DNA from: Utricularia gibba | Taxonomy: Eukaryota; Streptophyta; Magnoliopsida; Lamiales; Lentibulariaceae | DNA length: 64,000 bases | Direction: 5' to 3' | Assembly: GCA_002189035.1 (NCBI GenBank) | Contig: NEEC01000024.1 | Location: 558,001-622,000 of the forward strand | Shown here: positions 23,401-35,849 of the stretch, in pieces | How positions within the stretch are numbered: position 1 is the first letter of the stretch | Layout of the letters: the number at the start of each line of letters is the position of its first letter | Notes under the pieces: model-generated | What the model saw: the letters and a program-made list of their open reading frames with translations, nothing else | What the model was told of the DNA's origin: nothing | Database searches by the model: none | Program-made: the position numbers and the translations under genes

Positions 23401-24545
23401 GTATTCATTTGTAGGTGTATAGAAATATTGCATTGTCAATCTATTTGTGAACACAATGAGTGAAAATTTATAATCCTAATTTATAACTAGCCATATGAAG
23501 AATATGAGTAAAGTGGATTAAGGTCGAACACAATGAGTTAAGTACTTGTCATATAAGTGTTGATGCATGTTGTTTCTATCACAGTTGGAAATTTAATCTA
23601 AATTAGTACTAACAGTTTTGAAATAATACGCAGATAGGCAGCAAACACGTAAAAGCATTTTTGTTATCTAAAATTAATCAAGGTGATGCCTTGGGACTTC
23701 CAAAGATTGCATGTTTATCACTAAAATAACTTCACATAAACTACAATTTATGCATCTAACAAGCAAAAGTTTAGGTTTATCCAAACTCTTATTTTTCCTT
23801 AATCTTTGGTCTACCTTTAATTAAGACTACTAGAATGAGTCTCACTATATCCTCCTTTTGGATCTATCTTGATTTGTTAAGCAAGTAGTGTGATTTATGT
23901 CTCACAAAATCCAATGAATGATTTGCACACTACAACCCCCTTTTACCCCTAAGGCACTCCTAGGTGTTTAGCTATTCATGCTAAAGGTAAATAAAACTAG
24001 AATATAAAACATCATCCACTTTATGTCTATATCACAGTTGATAACCAGGAAACAAACAAGAACAAATGTAAGAAGTTCAAGCAAAAATTTAAAATGTTGC
24101 AGGCTACTACTTGTTGAGAGTAATATCCTTAAGAAACAGAAGGAGATCTTCAGATATAAGCTTCATTCCCAATTGTCTTCTTTGCTCTTCCTTGTTCTTG
24201 CGAGTTTTCTCTAGATCTCTCCCCCCATAATTGTCTGTGGCGTGTTCCCCAATGAGAAGATATTTTTTTTCTCCCTCTCATCATTCTAAAAAATCTCCTT
24301 TTTTCTTCACCTTGAGACTTGGATATACTTCATTCAACTTTTCTCCATATCTCTTACAACTTTACTATTCTCTTTCCTTTCCTTAGGATTTGGGTTGCTA
24401 ACATATGTTGTATTGTTAAAAAAATGATTAGAACTAAAGTTGGGACTTATCACAAAAACGCAGAAATATATAATAAAATATAAGTTTTTGTAGCATAATA
24501 CTAATCATTTCCTTATCCTAAAGTGCTCAAAACTATGTGTTATCA
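23401..24545. repeat. Diverged LTR, same family as 46701-47852, inverted
   Basis: It ends at 24545 with CTATGTGTTATCA, matching the inverted start of the solo LTR at 46701. Shared blocks include GGTGATGCCTTGGGA, CTAATCTTTGGTCTACCT and GGTTTGTTAAG-like text. The left edge is uncertain (between 23401 and 23440) and no clear 5-bp target duplication was found. Confidence 0.65.
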
Positions 24546-25550
24546 GATCCCATATTTTTTTGCAACTCTTTCAACGAAAGCATATTTGCTGACTTGTTGA
24601 GGACTTGAAGATTTGTGATGGTGCATTTTATTACATCTCATATGGATGCCACATTTAATATCTTCTCATTGAACATCTAATCAATGATTAGGGTTAATTG
24701 TGCACATTATAAAAAGAGTAACATGTAAAAATATGTATATAAAAAATATTACATAGAATTTGGTCTTAAAAACATTGAAAATATGACATTTACAATAAAT
24801 ATAAGTCAAGTAATTAACAATTAACTAGATGTTGCAAATGTGTTAAATACTAAATAACTATCATACCCACTCAGCGAAAAATCCAATTGTTGGGTCTTCT
24901 TTTGATAGATGCCGATGAATTGTAAATAATATCCGTAAAAATACCATTGATGTGGAATACCACTAATTTTCCCACCATTGGAATATGACTTCTTAATTCG
25001 TAGAAAGAAGACCATCTACATTAATACCATTTTAGTTGTTGCTTCAATGTTTCATTTCAAATTAGTTGTTTCGTTTTGAACTGCCATATCTTCAAGTAGA
25101 TCATCAGTATCACTTCCACTTTTGTCATCCATATTATCAGCTTTTGTGGTAATCCTTTTTGTTCCACACCAAAATTTGGCTGTGCTTCGTACTCTAAGGA
25201 CAGGTGGTTGGATTGCAATTCATGTCTTAGTCTTTGTTGTGGGTAGAATCGGTTGTGTGATGAATGACTGATTTCTGATAGGAGCACTAGTATTTGATTG
25301 ATTTATCCAATTTGTGCCTTAGCATCAATTTCATTTCAATAGTCGATTCTTCTAGGACTTGGGATCCTATGTTGTCTTTTTGCTTTTTCAATAAAGCGTA
25401 CTGATTTTCGACACCATCATTCAGCCCTTTTTCAAGATCTCAACACCTAACAATAAATGAAATGGAAATTTGGAAGTACCAACCAGGCATTCTAGTAGTT
25501 GGGAGTACCAACAATTCTGGATTTGTTTGTTTTCTATTTTGTGTGAAGAC
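24546..25550. other. Unassigned AT-rich stretch, probably transposon debris
   Basis: Minus-strand readings near 25.1-25.3 kb contain an acidic run (DDKSGSDTDDLLEDM) of the kind seen in hAT transposase tails, but this is too little to name. No other signal. Confidence 0.3.
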
Positions 25551-26902
25551 TGATGCGTATCGTTTCCACAACAAATTTTAATACTTTTAAAACTCGTAAA
25601 ACACAAAAGCATAGTACGGGTGTCGAACATAGGGAGTTGTTTTTGAGTGAAAGGTGAGGCACCCCGAATACAACTGTCACAATTTGTAAATGGTTTTGAA
25701 GATAAAAGGTGCGAGAAACGTTGATGATGAAGCTTGAGTAAGGGAATGAGAGGGGTTTTGAGCAAACAACTAAAATGAACGTAAGCGATGAACCTTAAAT
25801 AAAGTAAATGTTCCTGGGTTTGGAATCCTGTCCAGCTATGTTCGTTGCGTCTTCACTCTTCTCTAGTCCTCTCGAGTACTCGATTATAGGAGTAAGGAAT
25901 TGCCTACTCTCCCTTACACTCTCTTGCAAGAAGGCACGGGAATAGCCCGATGTTGCTCCTCCTTGGACGAACGTGAGAATAAGAGGTCCTGCCAGCGTAC
26001 CCTCACGGCCGAATTACGCGCGTGTGCCCGAGTGTTGCCAATGACCCAATGAGTCCAGATACGAGGTCACTACCTGTCTATTGATCCTGAAGTACGGCCA
26101 CAGACAAAAAGTTGTCTTCCTCCTGCCAAAAGGGCTCGAGTTGGTGCTTTCCACCTTACTCCTCTCCAAAATCCGAGGGTAGTGATCAGCTAACCATGAA
26201 CCTTGAATAAGGGGACTGTTACAGAAAGACTGCAGCATAGTCATGCGAAAACATACGAAACCCGTTTGGATTCAGAGAAAATGTGAAAATAAGCTAACGA
26301 TACATAGATCTAGGGGTGTTCCAACCCAGAAACAAAAGTTTCTAGCCACGAACGACCATACAAACTAAAGAAAACGAAACAAGGTTCTAGAGAGAAGCTA
26401 GAGGAAAAATACTCTAGAGAGAGAAACAAAAGGGAAAACTAAACTGAAGGTAAACTGAACTTGTCTGAACAGAACTGAACTTCATTGAGAGTCTGAGCTT
26501 TCGTATCCCTATGATTCTGCTGAACTTGGGATGACTTGTAAGCAACGTCTGACACTGGTACGCTAATGATGCCGCCTGTCAGAAACTCCCGTGTTCCGCA
26601 CGTCAAGTCTCATGATTAGGCGTTTGCAGTCTTCCGGAAATCAAGGGAATGTCAGCTCGGGAAGATCCAATTTGTCGCCATCTGATGCCCTCTTTCTCTC
26701 ACTTCCTGCCACGTGTGCGCCTCTAGAAAAACTCAATTAAAACTAGTAAAATTAATAGATAAAATACAAGATTTAGGATAATTACCCTAAACTAGATAAA
26801 AACCCAAATCTCACATTATAGACTGCTAATTAGACACTTCTAATCACATTTAAACATAAAAACAACCTAAGAAATAATAAGAAAATGACACTTAACAAAG
26901 AC
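25546..26902. mobile_element. Solo LTR with perfect target duplication AAGAC
   Basis: The LTR itself is 25551-26897 (1347 bp), from TGATGCGTATCG to CACTTAACA. AAGAC occurs on both sides (25546-25550, 26898-26902). No internal retroelement sequence is present, so LTR-LTR recombination left a solo copy. A GTGTCGAACATAGGGAG box near 25620 is of the kind common in plant LTRs. Confidence 0.8.
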
Positions 26903-27017
26903 CCTTATGACTTTGTTCTTATGGGTTTAATCTTGTCGTGTATTCTATTTCACACTTATTGAAATCTTGGTTTATGTGTTGTATTCCATATACAACTCTA
27001 TGGATTTTATGTTCAGT

Positions 27018-27107
27018 TGTGAGTGGAATTGTTCTCTTTAGTCTATTAAGTGGAGAGTTGGAGATTTAACTTGTGGTAGTTTACTTTCTTTCTAATCCAC
27101 TACATCA
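27018..27107 (+). repeat. 90-bp LTR-like segment, left copy
   Basis: TGTGAGTGGAATTGTT ... ATCCACTACATCA recurs at 34359-34448 with moderate divergence. It sits 25 bp before the gypsy gag ATG at 27132. The right copy sits just before a copia-type primer site. Confidence 0.6.
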
Positions 27108-27131
27108 TTTTTTCCCTAGAGGAAGTGCACC

Positions 27132-27619
27132 ATGATGGCTGGCGAAAAGAGGAGAGGTGATGGAGGTAATGGAGATATTCATATGAGGCTAGATCTAATT
27201 GAACAAGGGCTAGAGCAATTAATGACTTTCATGGAATTGTTATTGGCTAAACACACTCCTCCTCACCCTCAGAGAAATCTAGATGGCAACAATGCTGATT
27301 TAGAAAATGTTGGTTCTATTCGCTTTGAATCAGAGGATTGTTGATGGGACACAAGCATTCGAACTGATATTCTGAAGTTGCAGGGAGGGTTACAGATTGA
27401 AGAATTCTTGGACTTACAACTATGGAAGAGGTCATGGAATACAAGGGCATACTTGAAGATAAAGGGTTAGGGTTAGTTGTAACCCGATTGAAGGGTAGAG
27501 TAGTAGCTTGGTGGCAACAAGTGAAAGACAACCCGAAGCCATATGGGAAAACCACCAGCACAAACTTGAGAGAAAATGAAGAAACTTCTTCAAGCTAAGT
27601 TCCTCCCCTAAAACTATCA
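27132..27619 (+). pseudogene. Ty3/gypsy gag fragment
   Basis: It starts MMAGEKRRGDGGNGDIHMRL and, after a stop at 27342-27344 and frame changes, keeps the signature KGILEDKGLGLVVTRLKG then VVAWWQQVKDN and QAKFLP. It ends where the hAT terminal repeat begins at 27620, in the middle of gag. The missing middle of this gypsy may be represented by the integrase fragment at 33721-34345. Confidence 0.75.
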
Positions 27620-28122
27620 TAAGGTTCGAAATCTGTGTTTCAAATTGAGTTTACAAACCGAACCGGTAAGGGACCACTTCGGTTCAAAATCCAGTTTTGA
27701 CTGGTCAAATATGAACTTGACCGGTCAAATCAGAAATTGATCAATAAAACACGAAATTAGTAATAATACATAATTTTCTAAATAATATATTAAATACAAC
27801 TAAATTATCAAATATTAATATCAAATATCAATTAAATAATACCAAATAAAATTTAAAATACATGTCTTATGTATTTCTACTAATAAAAGTATGAATATCA
27901 AAGTCTTCCACATCCTCAATATCAGCATCTTCATTTGTACTCAATTGAAAGGAAATTTCATTATCCATCTCTAGATTAATGTTGTTGAGAATTCCATAAT
28001 CTAAAGTATCATCAGATTGAATTACTTCTGAAATCTACATAATCAATAATATAATCAATTAACCATAAAAAAATAATAATATGAAAAAATATATCATATC
28101 AAATTAACAAGGTAAAATTGAA

Positions 28123-30360
28123 CTAACCATCATTGACTTTTGCTAGATTTATTTCTTCAAAAATAGTATTTTCTATATCTTCCACATCAATAAATGGATC
28201 ACCATCATCTTCCATAATCCAAGTATCAATGTCATCAATATGATTAACATCAATAGGATCATAGTGCTCACTTTCAAACTGCCATATATAAATTAAATAC
28301 ATATAAAATTTGTTAAACACACAATCAAAGTTTAATTAATAAATCAAACATTTAAAAATGTATCTTTGTGGAAGTTTGCCATTGTATTGTATAAATACTA
28401 GATCACTAACTTCTTTATGCTCTAATTGATTGTGTTTCTTTATATGTATACTATCAAAAACTTTCTAATTTCTTTCACAACATGAAGATGTGCATGTTTG
28501 TCCAAGAATCTTCACTGCAAGATTCATTATTAAAGGGGTACTTGATTCAAATGACCTCCACATTGAGCTACAAACATAGATATATTGAATTGTAATATAT
28601 ATGATTTAAAAAAAATATAAAACATGATAGATAACACTTGGTTGTTGAACAAGAATTTTTGCAAACATATTCTTCTTATCTCAAAAAGAATTCATCTGTA
28701 TCACATACTCATCAACATTGTCTCCTCCATACCGCTCAAACACATCAATAACATCATCAACAACCTTTCCCAATTCACTTACATGTTTTGGATCGTACTG
28801 AAAGTATGGATTTAAGAAATAAGCTGTTGAATAACATTGTTTCCTAAACTTACTTCCCCAACGCTTCTCAATAATCTTCGTAAATGGATCATATAATCTT
28901 TCATTACTTCCATAAATTGTCTTCATTGTTTCCATTACCTTTATCATGCCTCCATAAACAAATCCCATTTGATGGGGTATAAATCGGGTGAGGATAATCG
29001 GCCTCTGAAAGGCTGCCAAAAGGAGCTCTGATGGGATAAGGCCAGCCTAAAAACTGATGTGTGTTAGAAATCTGACAGTGGCGGCCGTATGACACCGTCT
29101 GAAAAGTGGACGAATTACAACAGAGCAGGCGGCCGATATCTGAAGAGCGAGATTACAATGCAGGCGCAGAAATCAACCGACATATGTAGGATTCAGAACT
29201 CAGTCAAATTGACTTCTTCTATAAGTAGAGGAAATCACGAAGGGAAAGGGGTTCGATCCTTAACTTCCCAACTTGTATTCTCTCCCCTCAACTCCATCTA
29301 GTGAAGATTATCTCCGGCGAGCTCCGGCAGCTCAGTGGTTTTTCCGTCTTTCGACGGTTTCCACCTAAAAATCTCGCTTTAACTGAACACCAAATACCAC
29401 GCAAATAAAAATCGGGAAGGCTGCTTCTGGCCACATCCATAACTCGAAATTCAGCCCAACCCAGATACCGATTTTTTCCCTTAACACCATTGTTGGCTTC
29501 TTTTCAACATCTACAATCCTTAAAAACGTCATAAGAGGTTTAAGGATCATAATGACAATTTTACAATCATTCCAAAAACTCACATCTCTAACAATATCTT
29601 TAAGATCATCCCGATGTGTAGTTTGAAAACTCCCTATTCAATCTAAATACTTGAAGATCATCCCGATAAGCAACAAGACTAGAGAGTGCAAGAAAATTTG
29701 ATCCAAATCTAGTTCCTGAAGGTGTGTTGATTTCTCTCCAACTTTCCCTTTGTCTCAACCATGCAAGCCAATGACCATGATTATATACAATCTAGAAATA
29801 ACATCAGCTCTTTCAACAAGAATTTTAATACCAGGCAACATTCCAATATCCTTAATTATAAGATTAACACAATGGGCAGCACAAGGTGACCAAAAAAGTG
29901 TGCCATTATATTCCTCAAGTAATCGTCCTACTTTACGATAATTACTTGCATTATCTGTAATAACTTAAACAACATTTTTAGGTCCAATCCACTCAATTAT
30001 TTCCACAAATAATAACAACAATGTCTTGGCATTTTTAACTTTGGAAGATAAATCTATAGATTTATAAAACATAGTGCCATTTGGACTACATATCAAAAAA
30101 ATGACTAAGGATCTTAATGACATATCAGTCCAACCATCTGCCATTATAGTACAACCTATCTTAGCCCAACTACTTCTCATTGTATCTATCCAAAGCAACA
30201 GCTCTTGCTTAAAAGTTTTCAATAAAGGCACACATAACTCATGATATGAAGGAACATCTAAAGCATCACCTAATTTAAGTATCACCACTAACATTTTTAT
30301 AAAATATTTAGACAATTAATAGCTTGGCTTTGGTTACCATATCTTTCGAAGTTGTGAATT
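28123..30360 (-). pseudogene. hAT transposase relic (DUF659 plus hAT dimerisation domain)
   Basis: Order on the minus strand: VPSYHELCVPLL and IMADGWTDMSLRSLVIFL (DUF659, 30260-30060), IGPKNVV then ITDNASNYRKVGRLLEE, WSPCAAHCVNLIIKDIG (about 29880), FWNDCKIVIMILKPL and VDVEKKPTM (29490), then after a 517-bp insertion GFVYGGMIKVMETMK, STAYFLNPYFQYDP (28830), and the C-terminal SSCCERN and HKEVSDLVFIQYNGK (28380-28500). An acidic tail ends near 28123. Stops break it, including a TAG where Trp is expected after CCERN. The 5' part is cut off by the solo LTR at 30381. Confidence 0.85.
28965..29491 (+). mobile_element. Solo LTR inside hAT transposase, target duplication CCATT
   Basis: The LTR is 28970-29486 (517 bp), TGATGGGGTATAAATC to TTTCCCTTAACA. 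CCATT flanks both sides perfectly (28965-28969, 29487-29491). A TATA-like TTCTATAAGTAGAGG lies near 29217 and supports plus orientation. Flanking transposase codons KPTM and GFVYGG become adjacent without the insert, which confirms the edges. Confidence 0.88.
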
Positions 30361-30375
30361 TTTTCATTGTTGTCT

Positions 30376-31886
30376 GTTGTTGTTAGTGTATGTGTTCTAG
30401 AGACAATCAACTCATTGGCAAATCTTATCTTTTCATATTTACTTTGAATTGTGATCAAATTCATATCATTGATAAAATCCTCTACTTGATCTATGTGCCA
30501 TAGAAATTATGATGAGATCATAATGCGAGATTCTACAAGCATTTGTGTTCAAGTTAAAAACTCCCTGGCTAGACTATTTGTGAAATGAGGATATCACAGA
30601 TACGGATAAGCTAGCACACATTGAGTTCCCTAAACTGTCTAAGCAATGGTTCTCACAATTGATGTAATGAGATTACTAGAACCTATGTATGGGTGTTGAT
30701 TAGAGAATCGATTCACTGGATGACTCATCTTCGAGAAGATACTATGGGAAGCTAACCAAGTGTTAGTAGCAAGATCTCGAATTGACAACCGTGCAAGCAA
30801 GCTTAGACTTGAGATGAACAAAGTTATCTTGATCTTAAGCTCACATTTTCGCTCATTACTAATGGGAGCCAAACCATGGCTTGCCTAGTATGGATGAGTA
30901 GGGATGTGACTCCTTAAGGTTGGAGATAGTTGATTGATCAATAAAAGATTCATCACTCATGTTAGTGATGAGATCATATCTCAAGTAATTTCATCAAAGC
31001 CTAACAGTAAGTCCTGGGCCCAGAGTAATGACACTCGAATTGTTTGTGTAGGTCATTGAGTGTTAGTGCTTGAATGCAATTATAATTTCGATAAATCAGA
31101 AAGACACACACCCATGTTCTGGTACCGAATGAGATATAAGTATGATGAAAGCTGTTCATTGCATGGTGGCTGGTCATGGAAAGGCTCAATCAGTTCACCG
31201 GATTATTCTTACATCTTGGGGATCATGATATGTTGCTAGACATCACTCATGGTCAATAATGATGGATTTGATTGATTAAGAGTTAATTAATAAATCCATT
31301 ATTATGGCCTTGATTGAAGAAGCCTATAGGGTCACACATAATAGTGGAGCCACTCATCGATATAAAATAGAATGACACAATTAAATGAGATGTAATTGGT
31401 AAAGTGGATAAATTAAATAGAGAGTTATTTTGAGATTAATATTGATTAAACTCAAAATAAAAGATTTTATATAGATAAGATTCGGAACATATACATATCT
31501 CCACAAAATAAGATATTTACGGAGATGTGATCTGATATGTTACCATATATCTATCAAAAGATTTAGATCTACATATCGGTTTTCAGCACTTTCGTGCTCT
31601 CTGAGATTGATCCACAAGGGGGCGATTTTCTCTACTAGCATCTGAGGAATTCAACCAGCATCCATCAACCTTGAGAAGGTTATCGATGGAGCGCTCCACG
31701 TGTGGATACCATATAGGTCGTCTGCTATTGGCGGTAGGTGAATAACGGAGTCCTCTAAAAGGTATTTTCAGTATCCCTATATCTGACATATACTGTATTC
31801 CAAGATCTGCGATTGGGGTTTCTAAAAAATTTATAAATTTTGCTGCTTTTATGACATACGATGTCTACGAGAAACCCAACAGTTGT
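30376..31886. mobile_element. Solo LTR, target duplication GTTGT
   Basis: The LTR is 30381-31881 (1501 bp), TGTTAGTGTATGTG to GAGAAACCCAACA. GTTGT flanks both sides perfectly. Related copies: 55410-56859 (inverted, complete) and 16805-17545 (partial). It cuts the 5' part of the hAT transposase. Confidence 0.88.
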
Positions 31887-32487
31887 ATCATCCATGTGAT
31901 TGCTTTCATAGCTAAAAAATGAACCTAAATAATATCAAATAGTTAGAATTAAAAAAAATTCAAACAAATCATAGCTCCAGCATTTATATAACTTAAATAA
32001 CTAAACAACATTATAGTAATAAACATGAAAATACAGAAATTGCAATAAACAAAAAATCATAATAATGATATAAGTATTAGGGTTCAAACAACGCACATAG
32101 AAGCATTTTAATAAATAGAAAAATATAAAATTAACTACCAAGATAAAATTGAAAGAGTTATGGACTCCACAAAATGCTATAATGATCAGATTGAAGTAGT
32201 TTTTGAAGCAAACTTTGTGATATAAGTAAAGGAACTAAGAAGACAATCATCTGCACCTATGAATTTGAAACCCTGAATTTTCTCAAAAAAAAACGAATTT
32301 TGGGCTTTATAAAAATTTGAACCCAAAAGTGAATGAATATGATACAAAAGGGTGCATAAAATCCAGTAAAAAAATTAAAGCTGATTATCTTTATAGAAGT
32401 GGGTCATGATCTCTTTTGAAAAACCGGAAATCCATTACTGGTTAACTGGTTATTTAATAAAAACTAACTAATCAGTTTCACCCATAG

Positions 32488-33639
32488 GTTAATGATAAGT
32501 GATTTTATGTCGTTCCAAAATATGTTTTTCCATTACTTTTGAGTGTTGTTTTTACTTATTTTAAACTTCACTTTCTCATTATTTTCAATTAATTTTACAT
32601 CTTTCAAATTAATTTGATCTTTTTGGAAAGAAACGTATTTTATGGATTTTTAGGGCATTTGTAGATCAATTTGAGGAGAAATCAAGACCCACCAAATTAT
32701 GGACTCGATGGACCACGAATCTCAGCCCAAGACTCAGTCAAACGATGAAGATTTGGTCCAAGATTTATCGATAAGATAAAAATATGAAGATAATTTTGGA
32801 ATATTTAGATAAAAGATTTGGATAGAAGATACAAGCCCATCAAGCAAGCTCAATACGAAGACTTGGATCTATTATCCAATAAATATCTCACTATCTCAAC
32901 CATTACAGAGGTCTTTGACCACTTTTCCTTGTATTTTTCCTATTTTAGTGTCTATTTTTATGTCAGAGACGAGTCTGCGCGTGTAGGAGCTTGCGGTTAA
33001 GGATCTGCGGTGAAACTTTGCTTGCGCAAGTCCTGCACGTGTGACTGTCTTACTATGCTTTTCAACATTTATTTTGAGGTTTGATTCTTTTTTTCGTAAC
33101 GTTTTCTTTACCAACGTGATCTTTAGTACCATATAACCCTAAGGGAGTATGGAAAAATCAAAGGTTGGCCTCAAGCACCTAAGGAGAAGGGTTCAATCGG
33201 ACATCGTTGGTAACGCACATTCTGTCTAATCTGTCTACAAGGTGAGAGGTGTAGGGGTTAGATTTGGGTGTGGGGAAAACATGAGTTATTACAAGAGGTG
33301 AAATGACTCTGGTGGCGTGGTTGATTCCATAATCCCACTAAACAAGGGACGATGCTATAACAATCAACGAGTAGCACTACTTTAGAATAATACCCCCAGA
33401 GCTTGCGCACGCAGGTCAGTCTTCAAAGTTTGCATACACGCAAGGATGAGTTTTAAGCAAGGTGGATCTTAGATCCAATGCCATTTTTCTTATTGTTTTT
33501 AAACTCAAACCTTCTTTTGTTTTCAGTCTTTTTAAGTCTTTGTTTTGAAAAGAAAATTCCAATAACAATTCCCTATGGATACGAACTTATTTTATTACTT
33601 CGACGGTTTCTGTGCACTTGCAGAATTACCATCGATTAA
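32488..33639 (+). mobile_element. Solo LTR of the Athila/Tat-like family
   Basis: The LTR is 32493-33634 (1142 bp), TGATAAGTGATTTTATG to ATTACCATCG (last base A changed to G). It matches the LTR of gypsy copies 1 and 2. The flanks GTTAA (32488-32492) and ATTAA (33635-33639) differ at one base. It sits close to the right end of the hAT element. No internal sequence remains. Confidence 0.8.
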
Positions 33640-33720
33640 CCGGTGAGTTTTAAAACACAGTTTGAAACGTTATTGAAACAATATTTGACTAATAATTATT
33701 TTCAAGAAATCTATTCTCAA

Positions 33721-34345
33721 ACTCAGGTCGGCACCTTTCATGATCATAGTATTATTGATGGATTTCTATTCAAGTGTAATCGGCTTTGCATTCCCACAAT
33801 CAACCTTCGCCTATAGATTGTCATGGAGCTTCATAATGAAGGACATGTGAGGGAGATCAAACAATGTTTCTAGTGCGAAGCACATATTTCTGACCAAAAC
33901 AATAGAAACTGGTAGCACAATTTTTTTAGTACTGTCAAGTTTGCCAAAAGAATAAAGATCATGTGTCAAATGTGGGCCTTTATATCCAACTACCGGTCCC
34001 CGACCAACTGTGGGTGGATTTGAGCATGGATTTTGTTCTTGACCTTCCGAGAACCCAAAAAGGGATGGAGTCTATTTTTGTTTAGTGGATCCTTTCTAAA
34101 AAATGGTGCATTTTATTCCATACAAGAAAACTAGTGATGCAAGTCATGTGGTGCAGCTATTTTTTTTAGATGTCTACCACTACATGGGCTTAATAGTTTC
34201 AGATCAAGATAATCAATTTTGTGGGCATTTTTTACGGAGCTTGTGGAAACTAGTGGGGACGCATCTCAACAACGCTTGTTATCCTGAGACTGATGGATAG
34301 ACTGAAGTGGTGAACCGATCTCTAGGCAACCTACCTCAATGTTTA
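33721..34345 (+). pseudogene. Ty3/gypsy integrase fragment
   Basis: Blocks in order: IIDGFLFKCNRLCIP, MELHNEGHV, LPVPDQLWVD-like text, FVLDLPRTQKGM, HFIPYKKTSDASHV, GLIVSDQDNQFCGHFLRSLW and TQVVNRSLGN-like text. The upstream His-Cys region is degraded; frame changes and stops are frequent. It is probably the 3' part of the same gypsy as the gag at 27132, with protease, RT and RNase H missing. It ends where the LTR-like segment at 34359 begins. Confidence 0.72.
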
Positions 34346-34358
34346 ATGGATGCGCATT

Positions 34359-34448
34359 TGTGAGTGGAATTGTTATGTTTAATCTGTTAAGTATAGGGTT
34401 GGAGAGCTAACTTGCGTTAGTTTACCTTCTTTGTTGATCCACTACATC
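34359..34448 (+). repeat. 90-bp LTR-like segment, right copy
   Basis: This matches 27018-27107 and lies directly before the copia primer site at 34470. It may be the end (U5) of the LTR of the following copia element. Confidence 0.6.
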
Positions 34449-34580
34449 ACATCAGTTACCATTACTTCATGATATCAGAGCTCACTTACAAGAGTAAATT
34501 CTTTTGATCCTCACAACTATCTTGCACATTTCTACACTCAGAGATCTCATGGCTACCCTCTCCCTCAATGTTGCAATTTT

Positions 34581-35213
34581 TTGATTATCAAACTCAGTTC
34601 CACTAACTATCTTCTTTGGCGAGAACAGGTCCTAGCTTTAGCTGAAAGGCGGAACCTTGTCTGCTATCTTATGGGTGAAATACAACCACCCTCTAATCCT
34701 GCGAACTCTTTTACAGAACCCATTGGCGAAGTCCCACCTTTACAAACCAATGCGTACCTCTCCCAGAGACATCTTCTACTTCAAGGTTGGATTATTGGTA
34801 CCCTTACTGAAAATTCACTTGGCCTTGTTATAAGTCTAGAAACATCTGCAGCCGTTTGAGCACCACTAAAAGATGCTTATGCTGAAGATTATGAGGAGCA
34901 TGCCTTTGTTCTTTGGCACCAATTAATCTACCTACAAAAAATAGATTCAACATCCATGGAAAACCACCTCCGTCTCTTTAAAAAATTGTGTGACTCCCTC
35001 GCCACCATTGAAAAGCCCATTGCTGATGCTAAAAAGGTATCACTTCTTCTTCATGCCTTAGACCACTCCTATAATGTCTTCACTATTATCATGCTAAAAC
35101 ACCAAAGACCCACATACTCCGAGTTAATTCCTCAACTTCATAGCTATGAGCTTCAACACAAATTTTCTCATCATTCTCCCTCATCCCATGCTGCCTATCA
35201 AGCCAGTCGATAG
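34581..35213 (+). pseudogene. Copia gag (UBN2 type) relic
   Basis: Two open stretches, 34581-34859 and 34956-35213, carry LSSTNYLLWREQVLALA, QRHLLLQGWIIGTLTE, AYAEDYEEH, MENHLRLFKKLCDSLATI and KKVSLLLHALDHSYNVF. A stop after SLETSAAV and a gap separate them. A zinc knuckle is not visible. It is the particle-forming protein of the source element. Confidence 0.8.
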
Positions 35214-35348
35214 AAACCTCACACTCAAAACACCTTCTTTTCATCTGTTGATCATGGCTTCAAGCTCACCAACAATCCACGAATTCATCACTCGCTTGCC
35301 AAGCTCACCCTCCACCTTCGGGTAGACATCATATGACAACCGAAGAAC

Positions 35349-35789
35349 GTGAGTTGTATAAAAATGAAACTTGTGAGATTTGTGATACACTCAGACATGT
35401 CGCCCAAATTTGTTGGTACCTTCTTGATGGCTTGTTGGTTGTCTTCTACACATGTCTTTCAAGCACTTCATTGGGATGGCTCTATAGGCTCTATTGAATG
35501 GGTGTCTGACACTAGAGATTTTGCACACATGACAAGTAACTCCTCTCCTCTCTACTCCATTACACCACCCGATGCGCATGATGCGGTCCTCACATGTGAT
35601 GGCTCTCCTCTACCAATCCTTGGTATGGGGAATACCATTATCACCCAAAATACTACCTCTCTATTTTTAAAGAAGGTATTGCATGTTCCTCAACTCACCT
35701 CTAATCTTTTATCGGTTAGTCAGCTTACAAGTCAATATCTTGTTAATTGTGAATTGACTAATCATTTGCTTCTTGTTAAGGATTGCTAG
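35349..35789 (+). pseudogene. Copia protease and GAG-pre-integrase relic
   Basis: The block WVSDTRDFAHMTSNSSPLY corresponds to the copia protease active site, but D-T-R replaces the usual D-T/S-G. GSPLPILGMGNTI and FLKKVLHVPQLTSNLLSVS follow as expected. The damaged active site shows it is inactive whatever the frame. Confidence 0.75.
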
Positions 35790-35849
35790 ATTGGAAAGAT
35801 TCCTTCCTTAATGGTTATCTTTCCACTCGTTCAAATAAAGCATCTGCTA

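Larger units (their letters stand above)
27620..33672 (-). mobile_element. hAT-family DNA transposon carrying three solo LTRs
   Basis: Left end TAAGGTTCGAAATCTGTG and inverted right end TAACGTTTCAAACTGTG form a short imperfect terminal repeat. Subterminal regions carry several ACCGGT/GGTTAACTGG-type motifs on both sides. The transposase relic lies on the minus strand. Removing the nested LTRs (28970-29486, 30381-31881, 32493-33634) leaves about 2.9 kb, a normal hAT size. An 8-bp target duplication is not recognisable (AACTATCA versus TTGAAACA). Confidence 0.7.

Noticed and set aside
27612-33680. 8-bp hAT target duplication
   Set aside because: The flanks AACTATCA and TTGAAACA share too few bases to claim one.
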